Assembly: GCA_036984305.1 (NCBI GenBank)
Contig: BQWY01000001.1
Span: 2,005,501-2,069,500 of the forward strand
Reading direction: 5' to 3'
Origin: Nitrospira sp.
GTDB taxonomy: Bacteria > Nitrospirota > Nitrospiria > Nitrospirales > Nitrospiraceae
Length of the DNA stretch: 64,000 bases
Shown: piece after piece, positions 41,652 through 51,032 of the stretch
Layout: each line of letters starts with the position of its first letter
Position numbering within the stretch: the first letter of the stretch is position 1
Program-made: the position numbers and the translations under genes
The notes under the pieces: generated by a model
What the model was told of the DNA's origin: nothing
The model's input: only the letters and a program-made list of their open reading frames with translations
Database searches by the model: none

Positions 41652-43487
41652 TTACTCGAGGAGACCGCGCTGTTCCCCCCGGTCGCTCTTCCATCGCTGT
41701 AGGGAGGCATATAAATGGAGGCCTTGGTTTCGTAGCCAGGCTCCCACGGCTCCAAGTCCCAGTCCAAGGAGCGCAAATTCTAACGTCCCAACCGCTGCAC
41801 CGACCAATGAAACTTGATAACCGGGCAGGACATTGTCGAGCGACATCAGCGTTTCCGTGAGGGGCGGATGATTGGTTACCACTGCTCCCATTGTGACGAG
41901 CAGCATGCTGCCGGCACTGATCGTACCGATGGCCGTTCCCATTGCGAGAGGATCAAGGTGGGCGAAGCCCTTTTCGATGGCCCGGTCCAACGCCGCGTCG
42001 AGATCCGCCTCCACCGGCACGGCCACCCGCTCGGGCACCAGGCGATCACCGGGATTGAGATGCGCGACGTGTCCTTGCTCGTGATACTCCTTCTCCGTAT
42101 TGACTGACCACACGTCCCACGCCTCACCCAGGACGTTCCGTGCGGCATAAAGTCCCGTGAGCATGGAGTGGTCCTGGTTGTTGTAGCGATGCAGTCCGTT
42201 GCGGCCGATGGTCTGCAAATTCCTCATCGTACTCAAGTACTCTTGGATAAGCGCCACATTGCGCTGATACTCCTGGTCGTAGACCGGATAGGCTTTTTCC
42301 ATACGTACGACGGTCCCATCCACTACTTCACGTGGATCAATCAGTCCCAGCCGGCTGCATTCTCGGGTGCCCAGCTCGATGAGTTGTTGGTCCGGCCAGG
42401 ACCATTCGTCGTCTTTATCCCATAGGAAGTACTCCAACCCAAGTGACGTTTTCGATCCGTCCGGAACCATATAGGGGCTCCAATTCTTATAATTCTGGAT
42501 TCGGCCGACCTTCACGTCGGGCGAATGAATGTAGATCCAGTTATCGGGAAACACCGTGTCCCGATCGACGACGAGCACCACGGTCAAGTAGTCGCGGTAG
42601 CGGAGACGCGCTGCGGCATCACAAACGGGCGACGGCGGCAATGGATCCAGTGCGAAGATCAATTCTCGAAGCGGCATGGTTGAAATCACCTGCTCCCCGG
42701 TGAACTCGACGACCTCATCCTCTGCGCGCACGCCGGTGATACGACGGACTCGACCCCCTTCATGATGGATCTGCCGCGCCTTGACCCTGCAGAGGGTCGG
42801 CACTCCTCGTTCGGCCACACGCTCCTGGCAGCGCTCCCACATCATGCCGGGACCGAACCGCGGATAATGAAACTCCTCGATCAGTGAGGTGATGGTCTGG
42901 CCGTCGATTCCCCTCCGCGCGCTCAACAACGCGTTTCGGAGCGCCTGCTTGAGCGAGAGATTCTTAATCCGTTGCGCCGCCCAATCCGCGGATAATTCCG
43001 TGCAGGGTATGCCCCAGACTTTCTCGGTATAGGTCTTGAAAAAAATGTTGTACAGGCGGTAGCCGAATCGATTCGACACCCAATCCTCAAACGTTCGCTC
43101 GTCATGGATGTGTGAGAATCTGGCTTTGATATAGCTCAGGGCGACCAGGAGCGATTCGAGAGGACCGAGGCCGATAAGCGCATTGAGAGGTTTGAGCGGG
43201 TATTCGAAGAAGTGGCGATTGTAGTAAATGCGAGAGCTCCGTGGACGGAGTAGAAACTCATCGCCGAGGATCTCCTTCCAGAGTTGATTGATGACCGGAA
43301 CCTTAGAAAAGAACCGATGCCCACCGATATCGAAGCGGTATCCGCGATAATTGACCGTCTTCGAGATCCCCCCGACCTGGTTGCTCCCTTCAAGAATGGT
43401 CGCGGCCACCCCATGCTTGCTGAGCTCGTATGCGGCGGTCAGCCCCGCCGGGCCCGCTCCTATGATAAGGCTGGTCTGTCGGCTCAT
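41652..43487 (-). CDS. FAD-dependent amine-oxidase-like protein with fused C-terminal membrane domain
   Basis: From ATG 43487 (overlapping the GT2 stop by 4 nt) the product is 611 aa. Residues 5-24 are the FAD-binding Rossmann fold (LIIGAGPAGLTAAYELSKHG). GGHRFFSKVPVINQLW and GLHRYNNQDHSMLTGLYAARN complete the flavin domain, as in UDP-galactopyranose mutase-like or protoporphyrinogen-oxidase-like proteins found with sugar-export genes. The last 110-120 residues hold two membrane helices not usual in the family. An upstream open frame to 43754 is not used because it overlaps GT2 by 271 nt. The substrate is probably a nucleotide- or lipid-linked sugar, but this is inference. Confidence 0.82.
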   Translation of the reverse strand: MSRQTSLIIGAGPAGLTAAYELSKHGVAATILEGSNQVGGISKTVNYRGYRFDIGGHRFFSKVPVINQLWKEILGDEFLLRPRSSRIYYNRHFFEYPLKPLNALIGLGPLESLLVALSYIKARFSHIHDERTFEDWVSNRFGYRLYNIFFKTYTEKVWGIPCTELSADWAAQRIKNLSLKQALRNALLSARRGIDGQTITSLIEEFHYPRFGPGMMWERCQERVAERGVPTLCRVKARQIHHEGGRVRRITGVRAEDEVVEFTGEQVISTMPLRELIFALDPLPPSPVCDAAARLRYRDYLTVVLVVDRDTVFPDNWIYIHSPDVKVGRIQNYKNWSPYMVPDGSKTSLGLEYFLWDKDDEWSWPDQQLIELGTRECSRLGLIDPREVVDGTVVRMEKAYPVYDQEYQRNVALIQEYLSTMRNLQTIGRNGLHRYNNQDHSMLTGLYAARNVLGEAWDVWSVNTEKEYHEQGHVAHLNPGDRLVPERVAVPVEADLDAALDRAIEKGFAHLDPLAMGTAIGTISAGSMLLVTMGAVVTNHPPLTETLMSLDNVLPGYQVSLVGAAVGTLEFALLGLGLGAVGAWLRNQGLHLYASLQRWKSDRGEQRGLLE

Positions 43488-44581
43488 TCGTGACCCTCCG
43501 GCTGAAAGCCGTTCGAAGGGTCGGACTCGGGCCATGTGGAAGTACGGTGGCCCGTGCGTCGGCACAATCCGTAGCGTGCGGTGCCAGCGGCAAATGCGAG
43601 GCTGCTGTAGGCATAGTACAAGCCGTGCAGCAGGACAGCTCGAAGCGCGAACGTGATGCCGCGTTGCTTCCAGAAGAACCGGTAGAGATCGGCGTTCAAC
43701 CCCACGAGCCCCAACACGCTGAGCATTGAGAGGGTGCCTAGGCTGGGCACCCACGGGAACAACGACATGGACGTGCCGAAGACCATGACCAGCACTCCAC
43801 TCCAGCGCGCCGAGACGCTGAGATTGAGATCGTTGGGTAAGTCACGATGGGTAAGAATGAGTTCCGTCCAGGGCAGAGCCCGGTCAAACACATCCGTGCG
43901 AATCATGCCGGGAAGGGTCCAGCGTTTAAGGTGTTTCACAATCAATGACTTGCACAACCGAATGGAATAGCCGGCACGTCGCAGCCGATAGCCCAGCTCG
44001 ATGTCTTCAATGCAGGGCCGCCCATAGCGTTCGTCGAAGCCGCCGACAGCGTGGAACACTGTGGCTCTGATGACCCCGCAGGCTCCCCAGAAGGTCCATG
44101 CCTGTTCGCTCGCCTGTTGGTGGACGTAGTGATGGAGGAGATTTCGATACTGCGAGACGAACCGTAAATCGGCTGGCGTGTCATCATAGGAACCGATCAC
44201 CGCCGACGGATACGCCTCTTCTTTGAACAGTTCTTGGATTCGCGCGATCGAATCAGCTGGAACTGTGACATCAGCGTCGACGAAGAAGAGGAGCGTTCCG
44301 TGTGCATGCCGTGCCCCTGCGTTTCTCGCTTTCGCCGGGCCACTCGGACCATTCAATCTCACGAGTCGAACACCGCAGGCCTCGGCATAGTCCCCGGAAC
44401 CGTCGGGGTCTCCATCAGCGACGATGACAACTTCGAGCGGTGGAGGGGACAGCTCGCACAAGCTGGCGAGACAGCGCTTGAATTGCTCACCACCTCTGTA
44501 TACAGGGACGATAACCGTCACGGTCGAGGGGGAGGACGACTGCCCCTGAAGGCCCGCACGTATGTTCTTCATGGTGGACAT
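43484..44581 (-). CDS. Glycosyltransferase family 2
   Basis: The 365-aa enzyme begins its GT-A fold at TVTVIVPVYRGGEQFKRCLASL, has VVIVADGDPDGSG and the metal-binding D-x-D in LLFFVDADVTVPAD, then FDERYGRPCIEDIELGYRLRRAG for the acceptor side. The C-terminus has two or three hydrophobic stretches, so it is membrane-attached. It overlaps the FAD protein gene by 4 nt and is first in that run. Confidence 0.88.
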   Translation of the reverse strand: MSTMKNIRAGLQGQSSSPSTVTVIVPVYRGGEQFKRCLASLCELSPPPLEVVIVADGDPDGSGDYAEACGVRLVRLNGPSGPAKARNAGARHAHGTLLFFVDADVTVPADSIARIQELFKEEAYPSAVIGSYDDTPADLRFVSQYRNLLHHYVHQQASEQAWTFWGACGVIRATVFHAVGGFDERYGRPCIEDIELGYRLRRAGYSIRLCKSLIVKHLKRWTLPGMIRTDVFDRALPWTELILTHRDLPNDLNLSVSARWSGVLVMVFGTSMSLFPWVPSLGTLSMLSVLGLVGLNADLYRFFWKQRGITFALRAVLLHGLYYAYSSLAFAAGTARYGLCRRTGHRTSTWPESDPSNGFQPEGHE

Positions 44582-45376
44582 GGAAAGCAGAAGGACACGA
44601 CGAAATCGCCGGCCATGACCGGATGGCGATGGGCACGTCCTAGTACGAACCTGCTACACGACCCGTCACACCGCAGCCCGTTTGGGGCGGGAGAAATACA
44701 GCGCGCCTGCCGGCCGAGGTCATGATCTATGCACTATGCAACGATCGCGCCTCAATACATGAAGGGTTAAAGTTATGCCGATCATAAGCAGGTCTTGTCA
44801 AGCATGGCTTGGAACGGGGCCCAGGGGCGCTCGTATGTTCGCACGGTGGGTTCGACAGGGGACTCAAGGTCATGATGCAGGATCTCTTATTGGCCAAATC
44901 TCTGCATCCCGGGGCTTGGTTGGTGGCGGTCGTGCCTCGTTAATTTCGAAATGCCTCAGCACACAGTATCGTGAGACATGGATCTCTTGGGATCTAGGGA
45001 TACTACTAGTGCTGAAATATCTTCGCTTCAGGCACCCTCTGACCGGACGCTAGTCGAGGAGGGATAACGCTTCAGTCGGTATAGTTCAATCCCTACACCC
45101 ACTGCAATCCGGTAAGACAAAGCGTGTAGAGTTCCCTCTACGAACCTTCCAAGAAAGGTACGACTTTTCGCCGGATTGCTCATTCTGCAGTCGTGGTCCG
45201 ACTCTTGCGATGTCAGAAGAAGATTGTGGCTGCTGCGGATCGATCGCCACTGGAGCCTTGTTCATACGGTGATCACCACCGTGTGCAGTGCGGGGGAAAA
45301 TCAGTATGAACTTTGGGTTGGAATTGATGAGACCCGAACGGGTCCGCAGGGCGATCCGCGCTGGAGTCGATGCAGG
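44582..45376. other. Gene-free 795-bp divergent intergenic region
   Basis: It lies between the minus-strand GT2 unit and the plus-strand ABC ATPase. It holds a perfect hairpin GTAGAG-TTCC-CTCTAC at 45126-45141. No ORF with family likeness, no permease gene, and no JUMPstart element was found. GC content looks lower than around it. Confidence 0.6.
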
Positions 45377-46705
45377 ATGATCGCGACGTCTTTTGCAGGG
45401 CAGCAGACCAGTGATCGAACTGCCGTTCGTGTCGAAGCCTTATCGAAGCGCTTCCTGATCAGAACGGGGAAATCAATGGCACCGACTCTCGCAGAGCGGT
45501 TTTCCATTGGATTGTCGCGCCGTATCGAACGTCTATCCGGGAGACGGTCGTACGGCGACGAATTGGAAGTTTGGCCGGTACGAGACGTCTCCTTCAACTT
45601 GCAGGCAGGGGAGATCGTCGGAATCATTGGGCGCAACGGGGCCGGAAAGAGCACGTTGTTGAAGATTCTGTCCCGCATCATCGACCCGACCGAGGGACGC
45701 GCCGAATTGCATGGCCGGGTCGGAACGCTCTTGGAAGTGGGGACGGGATTTCACCCGGAACTGAGCGGTCGCGATAACGTGTTTTTGAATGGCATCCTGT
45801 TGGGTATGTCGCGGCAAGAGATCCAAGTGCAGTTCGACGAGATCGTGGCGTTCTCGGGAATCGGACCCTATCTCGACACTCCGGTCAAGCGATACTCCAG
45901 CGGGATGTATGTACGGTTAGCCTTCGCTGTAGGAGCACATCTCAGTCCTGAGATTCTGATCGTTGACGAGGTGTTGGCGGTGGGTGATTTCGAGTTTCAA
46001 CATCGATGTTTGAATAAGATGCGTGAGATCGGGGATTGCGGGCGCACGGTGCTGTTCGTCTCACATGACATGGCAGCTGTGACCAGGCTGTGTCCGCGCT
46101 CCATTCTTCTCGAGAAAGGACGTCTGGTTGCGGATGGTCCCACGACAGAAGTGGTCGAGCACTATTTTCACTCCGGCGTCCACCCACCGGGTTCCGTCGA
46201 ATGGCACGAGCGCGCGACGGCCCCAGGGAATGAGTACGTGCGGCTGCGAGCCGTCCGCGTCCGCGATCAGTTCGGGAAAGTCGCACCGGTGGTGGAGATT
46301 CGGGAGTCATTTACGATCGAGTTGGAGTATGAGGTACTCCAGTCCGGATTGATCCTCGCCCCTCATTTCGGGCTCAGCTCCGGGCGGGATGAGCAATTGT
46401 TCCTTGCCTACGAAGTCAACCAACCGTGGGACGGCCAGCCTAGGCCGGTAGGACGCTATGTCAGTCGGGCCATCATTCCCGGGAATCTGTTGTCCGATGG
46501 AACCTATTTCGTGGGCGCATTTTGTCGGACATGCGGGAGCCGGGAGGTCGACATCGAACTGTACGAGACCATGGTGTTCCAGATCGTTGATACCATGCAG
46601 CCGGGTGGCGCACGCGGCTACGTGCAGGGCCGCATTCCGGGCTCGATCCGACCGCTTCTAGAATGGACCACTGAACGCGAACCGTTATTCATTGAGGATC
46701 TGTAG
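45377..46705 (+). CDS. wzt: Wzt-type polysaccharide ABC transporter ATPase
   Basis: From ATG 45377 the product is 442 aa. The ATPase has Walker A IIGRNGAGKSTLLK, signature YSSGMYVRLAFAVGAHL and Walker B ILIVDEVLAVGD, the last typical of O-antigen exporters. The final about 180 residues form a separate beta-rich domain (RESFTIELEYEVLQSG, FGLSSGRDEQLFLAYEVNQPW, LLSDGTYFVGAF), as in Wzt proteins that recognise the glycan end. No Wzm permease gene lies next to it in this window. The deacetylase GTG overlaps its stop by one base. Confidence 0.88.
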   Translation: MIATSFAGQQTSDRTAVRVEALSKRFLIRTGKSMAPTLAERFSIGLSRRIERLSGRRSYGDELEVWPVRDVSFNLQAGEIVGIIGRNGAGKSTLLKILSRIIDPTEGRAELHGRVGTLLEVGTGFHPELSGRDNVFLNGILLGMSRQEIQVQFDEIVAFSGIGPYLDTPVKRYSSGMYVRLAFAVGAHLSPEILIVDEVLAVGDFEFQHRCLNKMREIGDCGRTVLFVSHDMAAVTRLCPRSILLEKGRLVADGPTTEVVEHYFHSGVHPPGSVEWHERATAPGNEYVRLRAVRVRDQFGKVAPVVEIRESFTIELEYEVLQSGLILAPHFGLSSGRDEQLFLAYEVNQPWDGQPRPVGRYVSRAIIPGNLLSDGTYFVGAFCRTCGSREVDIELYETMVFQIVDTMQPGGARGYVQGRIPGSIRPLLEWTTEREPLFIEDL

Positions 46706-47775
46706 TGCAGACCGAGCCGGCCAATATGGTTCACGCGTCGGCGTCGGGGTCCATCACAGCGCGCGCGATCGACTGGCTCCGCCGTAAACTGATTCCCACT
46801 GGCATCATCTTGCTGTATCACCGTATTGCGGAAGGTGGGCATGACCCATGGGGAATGGCGGTATCTCCGGTTCAGTTCGATGAGCATCTACAGGTTTTGC
46901 GCCGGTTCGGGACCGCGATGACATTAAATGAATTTCTGTCGAGGCGGTTCGAGGGTCAACTCCGAGAGCGAGCCATCATGGTCACCTTCGACGGCACATA
47001 TGCGAGCACGCTCACTCAGGCGGTGCCTTCGTTGACGCGGTTCGAAACACCGGCAACGGTGTTCGTGCGGTCGGGGATGGTCGGTTGTGCTGGTGAGCAT
47101 TGGCGTGATGAGTTGGAAAGGTTGCTCCTGGAATCCGGCCCGCTACCCCAGCAACTTATCTTGACCATTTCTGAAACGAAGCATCGCTGGTCCCTTGAGG
47201 ATTCGGGCTGCCCTCAGATTCCTCAGGCTCACCATTCATGGCGGGTATGGGATGCAGGCTGCCCGACGGCCCGGCATGCCCTGTACCGAGAGCTGTGCGA
47301 GCGACTCGCGTCAATGGATGACGAATCCCGCGAGGATGTGCTTGGCGACCTCCGCAGGTGGGCCGGCAACGTGTCCCGCACGGCGCGTGAATCGCATCGG
47401 CTGTTGACATGGGGCGAGGTATCTCAGTTGGGGCACACCGCGGGTATTGATATAGGAGGGCAGGGATTAACACATTCCTCACTCGCGGCGTTGACACCAC
47501 GGGAGCAGTGGCAGGAGATCCTCCAGGGCAAGGCTTTGCTTGAGACGGCTCTGTCTGTCCCTGCCAAGCATTTCGCCTTCCCACAGGGCAGGCGTGATTC
47601 CTATACGCGGGAAACCATCGCATTCGTCCGCGCGGCTGGATATGTCAGTGCTTCCACGACGGAAGCTAACCGCATCGAGCGGTGGACGGACCCGTTCGAA
47701 CTGCCTCGTTTCAGCGTCCATGCCCAAGGAGGAGAAGAGTTTGCGACGTGGCTTTCGGCCATTCTGGCAGCCTAG
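46705..47775 (+). CDS. Polysaccharide deacetylase family protein with degenerate metal site
   Basis: The 356-aa protein has the NodB-type fold: LLYHRIAEGG, then IMVTFDGTYASTLTQAVPSLTRFETPATVFV, then DIGGQGLTHSSLAALTPREQWQEI and HFAFPQGRRDSYTRETI. The normal TFDDGY motif is TFDGTY, lacking the metal Asp. The H-x-x-x-H motif keeps only the second His (Gln replaces the first). It may be inactive or use a different mechanism. It starts at a GTG overlapping the wzt stop. Confidence 0.8.
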   Translation: MQTEPANMVHASASGSITARAIDWLRRKLIPTGIILLYHRIAEGGHDPWGMAVSPVQFDEHLQVLRRFGTAMTLNEFLSRRFEGQLRERAIMVTFDGTYASTLTQAVPSLTRFETPATVFVRSGMVGCAGEHWRDELERLLLESGPLPQQLILTISETKHRWSLEDSGCPQIPQAHHSWRVWDAGCPTARHALYRELCERLASMDDESREDVLGDLRRWAGNVSRTARESHRLLTWGEVSQLGHTAGIDIGGQGLTHSSLAALTPREQWQEILQGKALLETALSVPAKHFAFPQGRRDSYTRETIAFVRAAGYVSASTTEANRIERWTDPFELPRFSVHAQGGEEFATWLSAILAA

Positions 47776-47944
47776 CCACGATACCGGGAGCACTGTTTCC
47801 AACTCAGTCAAACGGGGAGCCACCGAGTCGGACGATTACCCATCCGCTGACGGGGATGTTCCTGAGACTCGAATAAAGGTCACTAGGGCGTGTGGAGCCT
47901 GCCCACACCGCCAGTTACATCCGGATACATAAAAGGATAGCCGC

Positions 47945-48967
47945 ATGCGTGCCTCACTGGAATCTTCCATCGGATCGTCTGATCGGAAGCCGCGCTTCGC
48001 CGGCACTCAGCCGGTCTGTCAGGTCACCGTGATCATCATTTTCCTGAATGAGGCGGACTTTTTGGCAGAAGCCATCGAGAGCGTCCGGGCACAGAGCTTT
48101 GCATATTGGGAGCTTTTGTTGGTAGACGATGGATCGACTGATGGCAGCAGTGAAATCGCCCGCCGGTTTGCAACGAGAGAGCCCGACAGGATTCGCTATC
48201 TCGATCATCAGAGTCATACGACGCATGGAATGAGTGCTTCACGCAATCTGGGAATTGCTCATGCCATGGGTGAGTTGCTCCTATTTGTCGATGCTGACGA
48301 TATCATTGTCCCACGGACGCTCGAAGACCAAGTCACATTTATGGAAGCCCATCCCCAAGTCGACACCGTCTACGGCCCCATGTGTGAGTGGCGAAGCTGG
48401 GACGAAGGCCGTGGCGAAAGCGATTCCACCTTGGATCTTCACCTTGAGTTGGACCGTGTACACTCTCCACAGACCATACTCAGCACCTTTCTCTTGCATG
48501 AGGACGCCGTGCCATCGGGGAATCTGCTCCGGACCGAAGTCGTGCGGAAAGTTGGCGGGTTCGAAGAGGAGTTCACCGGAGCCTATGAAGACCAGGTCTT
48601 TCGTGTAAAATTCTGTCGTATCGCCTCTGCCTACGTCTCCAGTCGTGTCTGGTATTACTACAGGAAACATCCGAAATCCTGCTGCGCGCAAATCATCAGT
48701 CAAGGACGGATGGCCGCTGCTCGTCAGCGTTTTCTTCATTGGGTGGAATCTTACTGCCGCGTTCGAGGGATGCAGGATCGTATGTTGTGGCGGGTTATCA
48801 AACGGGCGTTACGGCCCTTTCGCTATCCTCGAGTATCAGAGGTTCAGACCCGGCTGGAGCGACATATTGACCGTTGGAAGGCTGGAGTATCGGACGGCAT
48901 CAAAGACCTCCTTCGTCCCTTTGTCCCGACGGTGGTGTGGGCATACCTGCGAGATCGCCTGCGTTAG
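47945..48967 (+). CDS. Glycosyltransferase family 2
   Basis: The 340-aa enzyme has the GT-A fold from VTVIIIFLNEADFLAEAIESVRAQSF, LLLVDDGSTDGSSEIARRF, ASRNLGIAHAMGELLLFVDADDIIVP (the D-x-D metal site) and GGFEEEFTGAYEDQVFRVKF for the base region. The tail is basic and helical without a membrane segment. It lies 169 nt after the deacetylase, likely in the same polysaccharide unit. Confidence 0.88.
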   Translation: MRASLESSIGSSDRKPRFAGTQPVCQVTVIIIFLNEADFLAEAIESVRAQSFAYWELLLVDDGSTDGSSEIARRFATREPDRIRYLDHQSHTTHGMSASRNLGIAHAMGELLLFVDADDIIVPRTLEDQVTFMEAHPQVDTVYGPMCEWRSWDEGRGESDSTLDLHLELDRVHSPQTILSTFLLHEDAVPSGNLLRTEVVRKVGGFEEEFTGAYEDQVFRVKFCRIASAYVSSRVWYYYRKHPKSCCAQIISQGRMAAARQRFLHWVESYCRVRGMQDRMLWRVIKRALRPFRYPRVSEVQTRLERHIDRWKAGVSDGIKDLLRPFVPTVVWAYLRDRLR

Positions 48968-49961
48968 TACAGTAGCTCCGTGAAATCCAGCCCAGGAATG
49001 GACCGGTATCGATATCCTCAATCCGTCGGCGCGACGATCTGTCCAGGAAAAAACTCGGGATTCTCGTGTTGCCGTACCCGAATGGAGCGCTGGCTCAGGA
49101 TAATCGCACAGTGCGAGCAGCCGTGAGGAATACTGTAATGTCGGCAGACCGGCGGGATCTGCATGGGTCAAGGAGGTTCAACGTGCGTGTGTGTGTCCTA
49201 GTGATCCAACCACACACGATCAGGCAGCTTCCAGTTTCCGTGAGGCTGCAACGTCGTCTCTTGGTTCATGCCGCCAGGCAGGCACCGTACATGCTGACAG
49301 ACGGGTATGCCGCTGCCGAGGTCCGAATCAGATGAACTGGAGATATCTCTGTGCACAGGGAGGCCCAAGATGTACGCGCAATACAGGCACATATGACTGT
49401 TCGTGAAGGTTTCTCATGGCCATTCTCAGCAAGACTGAATTCAGGCCAGTGTCGTTCTGAAGTCTTGTCTCATATCCACTCTCCGCGTTTCAAGCCTGTG
49501 CCGCCGTGGCCACGTAAAAGGAGTAGGGAGAAGGCACCTCGATAGCCTGTCTATATGCGTGCTGCCCTCATACGTGCCGTACGAATTGTCGGAGTCTTGG
49601 TTCTGGCGGGATACGTACGCACCCGGTCGTCTGCGAGCACGCAGAACCCGGGCCGGTGAATCTGGCTCCATCGATCCCAAAGAACAGGTATGAAGATGCA
49701 GCCGACCTTACCCTTCAAGCGAACCTGACAGCAGCCCTCGTGACGGGTGCCAGATGTTTGGGGCCAGAAACCGCGGTCGTGGATTTCACCACGACTCTGT
49801 GCCAGTGCCATTCTGGAATAATGTCCTCATCGTGTCAGTGGCACGAGAATGTTGTCCCCGTACCTAAAAGACCCTGAGTCATTCTTGTTCCGTTCAATTG
49901 GTCGCCGTGCGATAAAATCTCTCAAGCTATTGAATATAATAACAAAATCATTTCTTTTGTA
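48968..49961. other. Gene-free region, about 1 kb
   Basis: No ORF resembles a known family and overlapping short frames are inconsistent. It leads into the putative small RNA at about 49988-50083. An 18-bp AT-rich string at 49924-49941 matches one at 7078-7095 with one mismatch. Confidence 0.55.
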
Positions 49962-49977
49962 TGGCCTGCTTTCGGCA
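49962..49977 (+). promoter_or_regulatory. Weak sigma54-like -24/-12 element
   Basis: TGGCCTGCTTTCGGCA keeps GG and GC with the required 10-bp gap and a TGGC -24 core, but the -12 side is CGGC instead of TTGC. An AT-rich stretch lies just upstream. If real it would start a transcript at about 49988. Confidence 0.3.
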
Positions 49978-49987
49978 CTCGGTTCAT

Positions 49988-50083
49988 GCTAAGATCGAGC
50001 CGCTGCTTTCTTCTGGCCAATGGGACTTCCCCTGGGCAGAAGAAGACGGGGAGGTGATGTGGCCGTCACCTCCCCGTTTTTTT
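49988..50083 (+). ncRNA. Candidate small RNA with intrinsic terminator
   Basis: About 95 nt without an ORF contain a hairpin TTCTTCTG...CAGAAGAA (50008-50015 with 50037-50044), followed at once by a perfect terminator. No gene lies within 1 kb upstream, so the terminator must serve something else, most simply a small RNA. The 5' end is a guess from the sigma54-like element. No known RNA family is recognised. Confidence 0.45.
50046..50083 (+). terminator. Strong intrinsic terminator
   Basis: The 12-bp perfect stem ACGGGGAGGTGA / TCACCTCCCCGT (50046-50057 with 50066-50077) has an 8-nt loop and a T tract through 50083. Confidence 0.92.
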
Positions 50084-50398
50084 ATGGCTCTTGAAGTCGA
50101 ACCAGCCGGCGCACCGCCCAGTGATCCTACCGTAGTATCTCGGTCGATCTGGTCAGCATTCGAGCCGTCGCGGCGAGCCCACTGTTGGGGCGAAAGCTTG
50201 CGCATTTCGGATTATCACAAGCCAGGCAGTCGGGGGGTTCCTGGCCACCGCGCCTGATTAAGATTTGAGGCGAGCACGTTGTCCGGGAAGAGCGCCGGTT
50301 CACTTCAAGGGGTAAAGGCTCTCAAGCAATGAGGACGCTAAAGGGAGGATTGCAATGGTGTGAGAGGGGGCGACGTGGCCGCCGCCCCCCCGGATCTC

Positions 50399-50461
50399 TT
50401 ACTTCTTCTTGGCGGCCTTCTTCTTCGCCGGTTTCTTGGCCGCTGCTTTCTTCTTCGCCAT
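50399..50461 (-). CDS. 20-aa Lys/Ala-rich microprotein
   Basis: ATG at 50461 on the minus strand is followed by 20 codons to a TAA at 50399. The peptide has 11 Lys, 7 Ala and 1 Pro after Met, in K-K-K-A-A-A-K-K-P-A-K-K-K pattern, like histone H1 tails or the C-terminal tails of some bacterial nucleoid proteins. A strong AGGGGGTGGAG ribosome site lies just upstream. A GC-rich hairpin follows the stop. It may bind nucleic acid. Short length means coding status needs proof. Confidence 0.55.
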   Translation of the reverse strand: MAKKKAAAKKPAKKKAAKKK

Positions 50462-51032
50462 GAGGACTCCACCCCCTTTCAAGGTAAGGTTAGGACTGTG
50501 TCCATGTGTATATCAGAGTTTGTGCACTGAGTGAAAGTTTTTGTCTGGGACACACTTCGCTTTGGATCCCCTCAATTCGATGAATTCAAACTTTGACGTT
50601 GTCGATGAATAACGCGTCCGGTCTCCAATTCCCTTCAGTGACCTTGCCTCCGGAATGTCACATCGTAGGGACAACCGATCCCTCACGTCTCCCTTAAACG
50701 CGAATGGTAGCGAGACAGGACGCGTCTGTCCGGCCGCACCCTTTTTGTGCGCGTGTACAGCCTATCATCTGACCATAGCAGATGTCGTCTTGTTGGCAAG
50801 TCGCGCGGATGTTCCTCGCCTCTGCGAGGCGCGCTCCTTACCGGCAGGTAGTCATGTCGGTACTTCGCGCACACCTCAGATTGAATACAGCGCCCATCCG
50901 GTGTGGCTCAGGCATAGCTGCACAGATGATCGTGTTGCTCCGCCATTGACATCGCGCACCTACAAGCGTAGAGCCTGCATGGAAGGTGGCATCTATTGAC
51001 CCCTGAAACGTTCCCAACGAGAGGTTTGGGCC
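50462..51032. other. Intergenic, 571 bp, no gene seen
   Basis: It should carry the minus-strand promoter of the microprotein (a TATACA-like -10 near 50507-50512) and the promoter of the 58-aa gene. Short ORFs here have no family likeness. Confidence 0.5.

Noticed and set aside
49842-49860. TGGCACG sigma54-like element
   Set aside because: The TTG half is two bases too far away, so the -24/-12 spacing is wrong.
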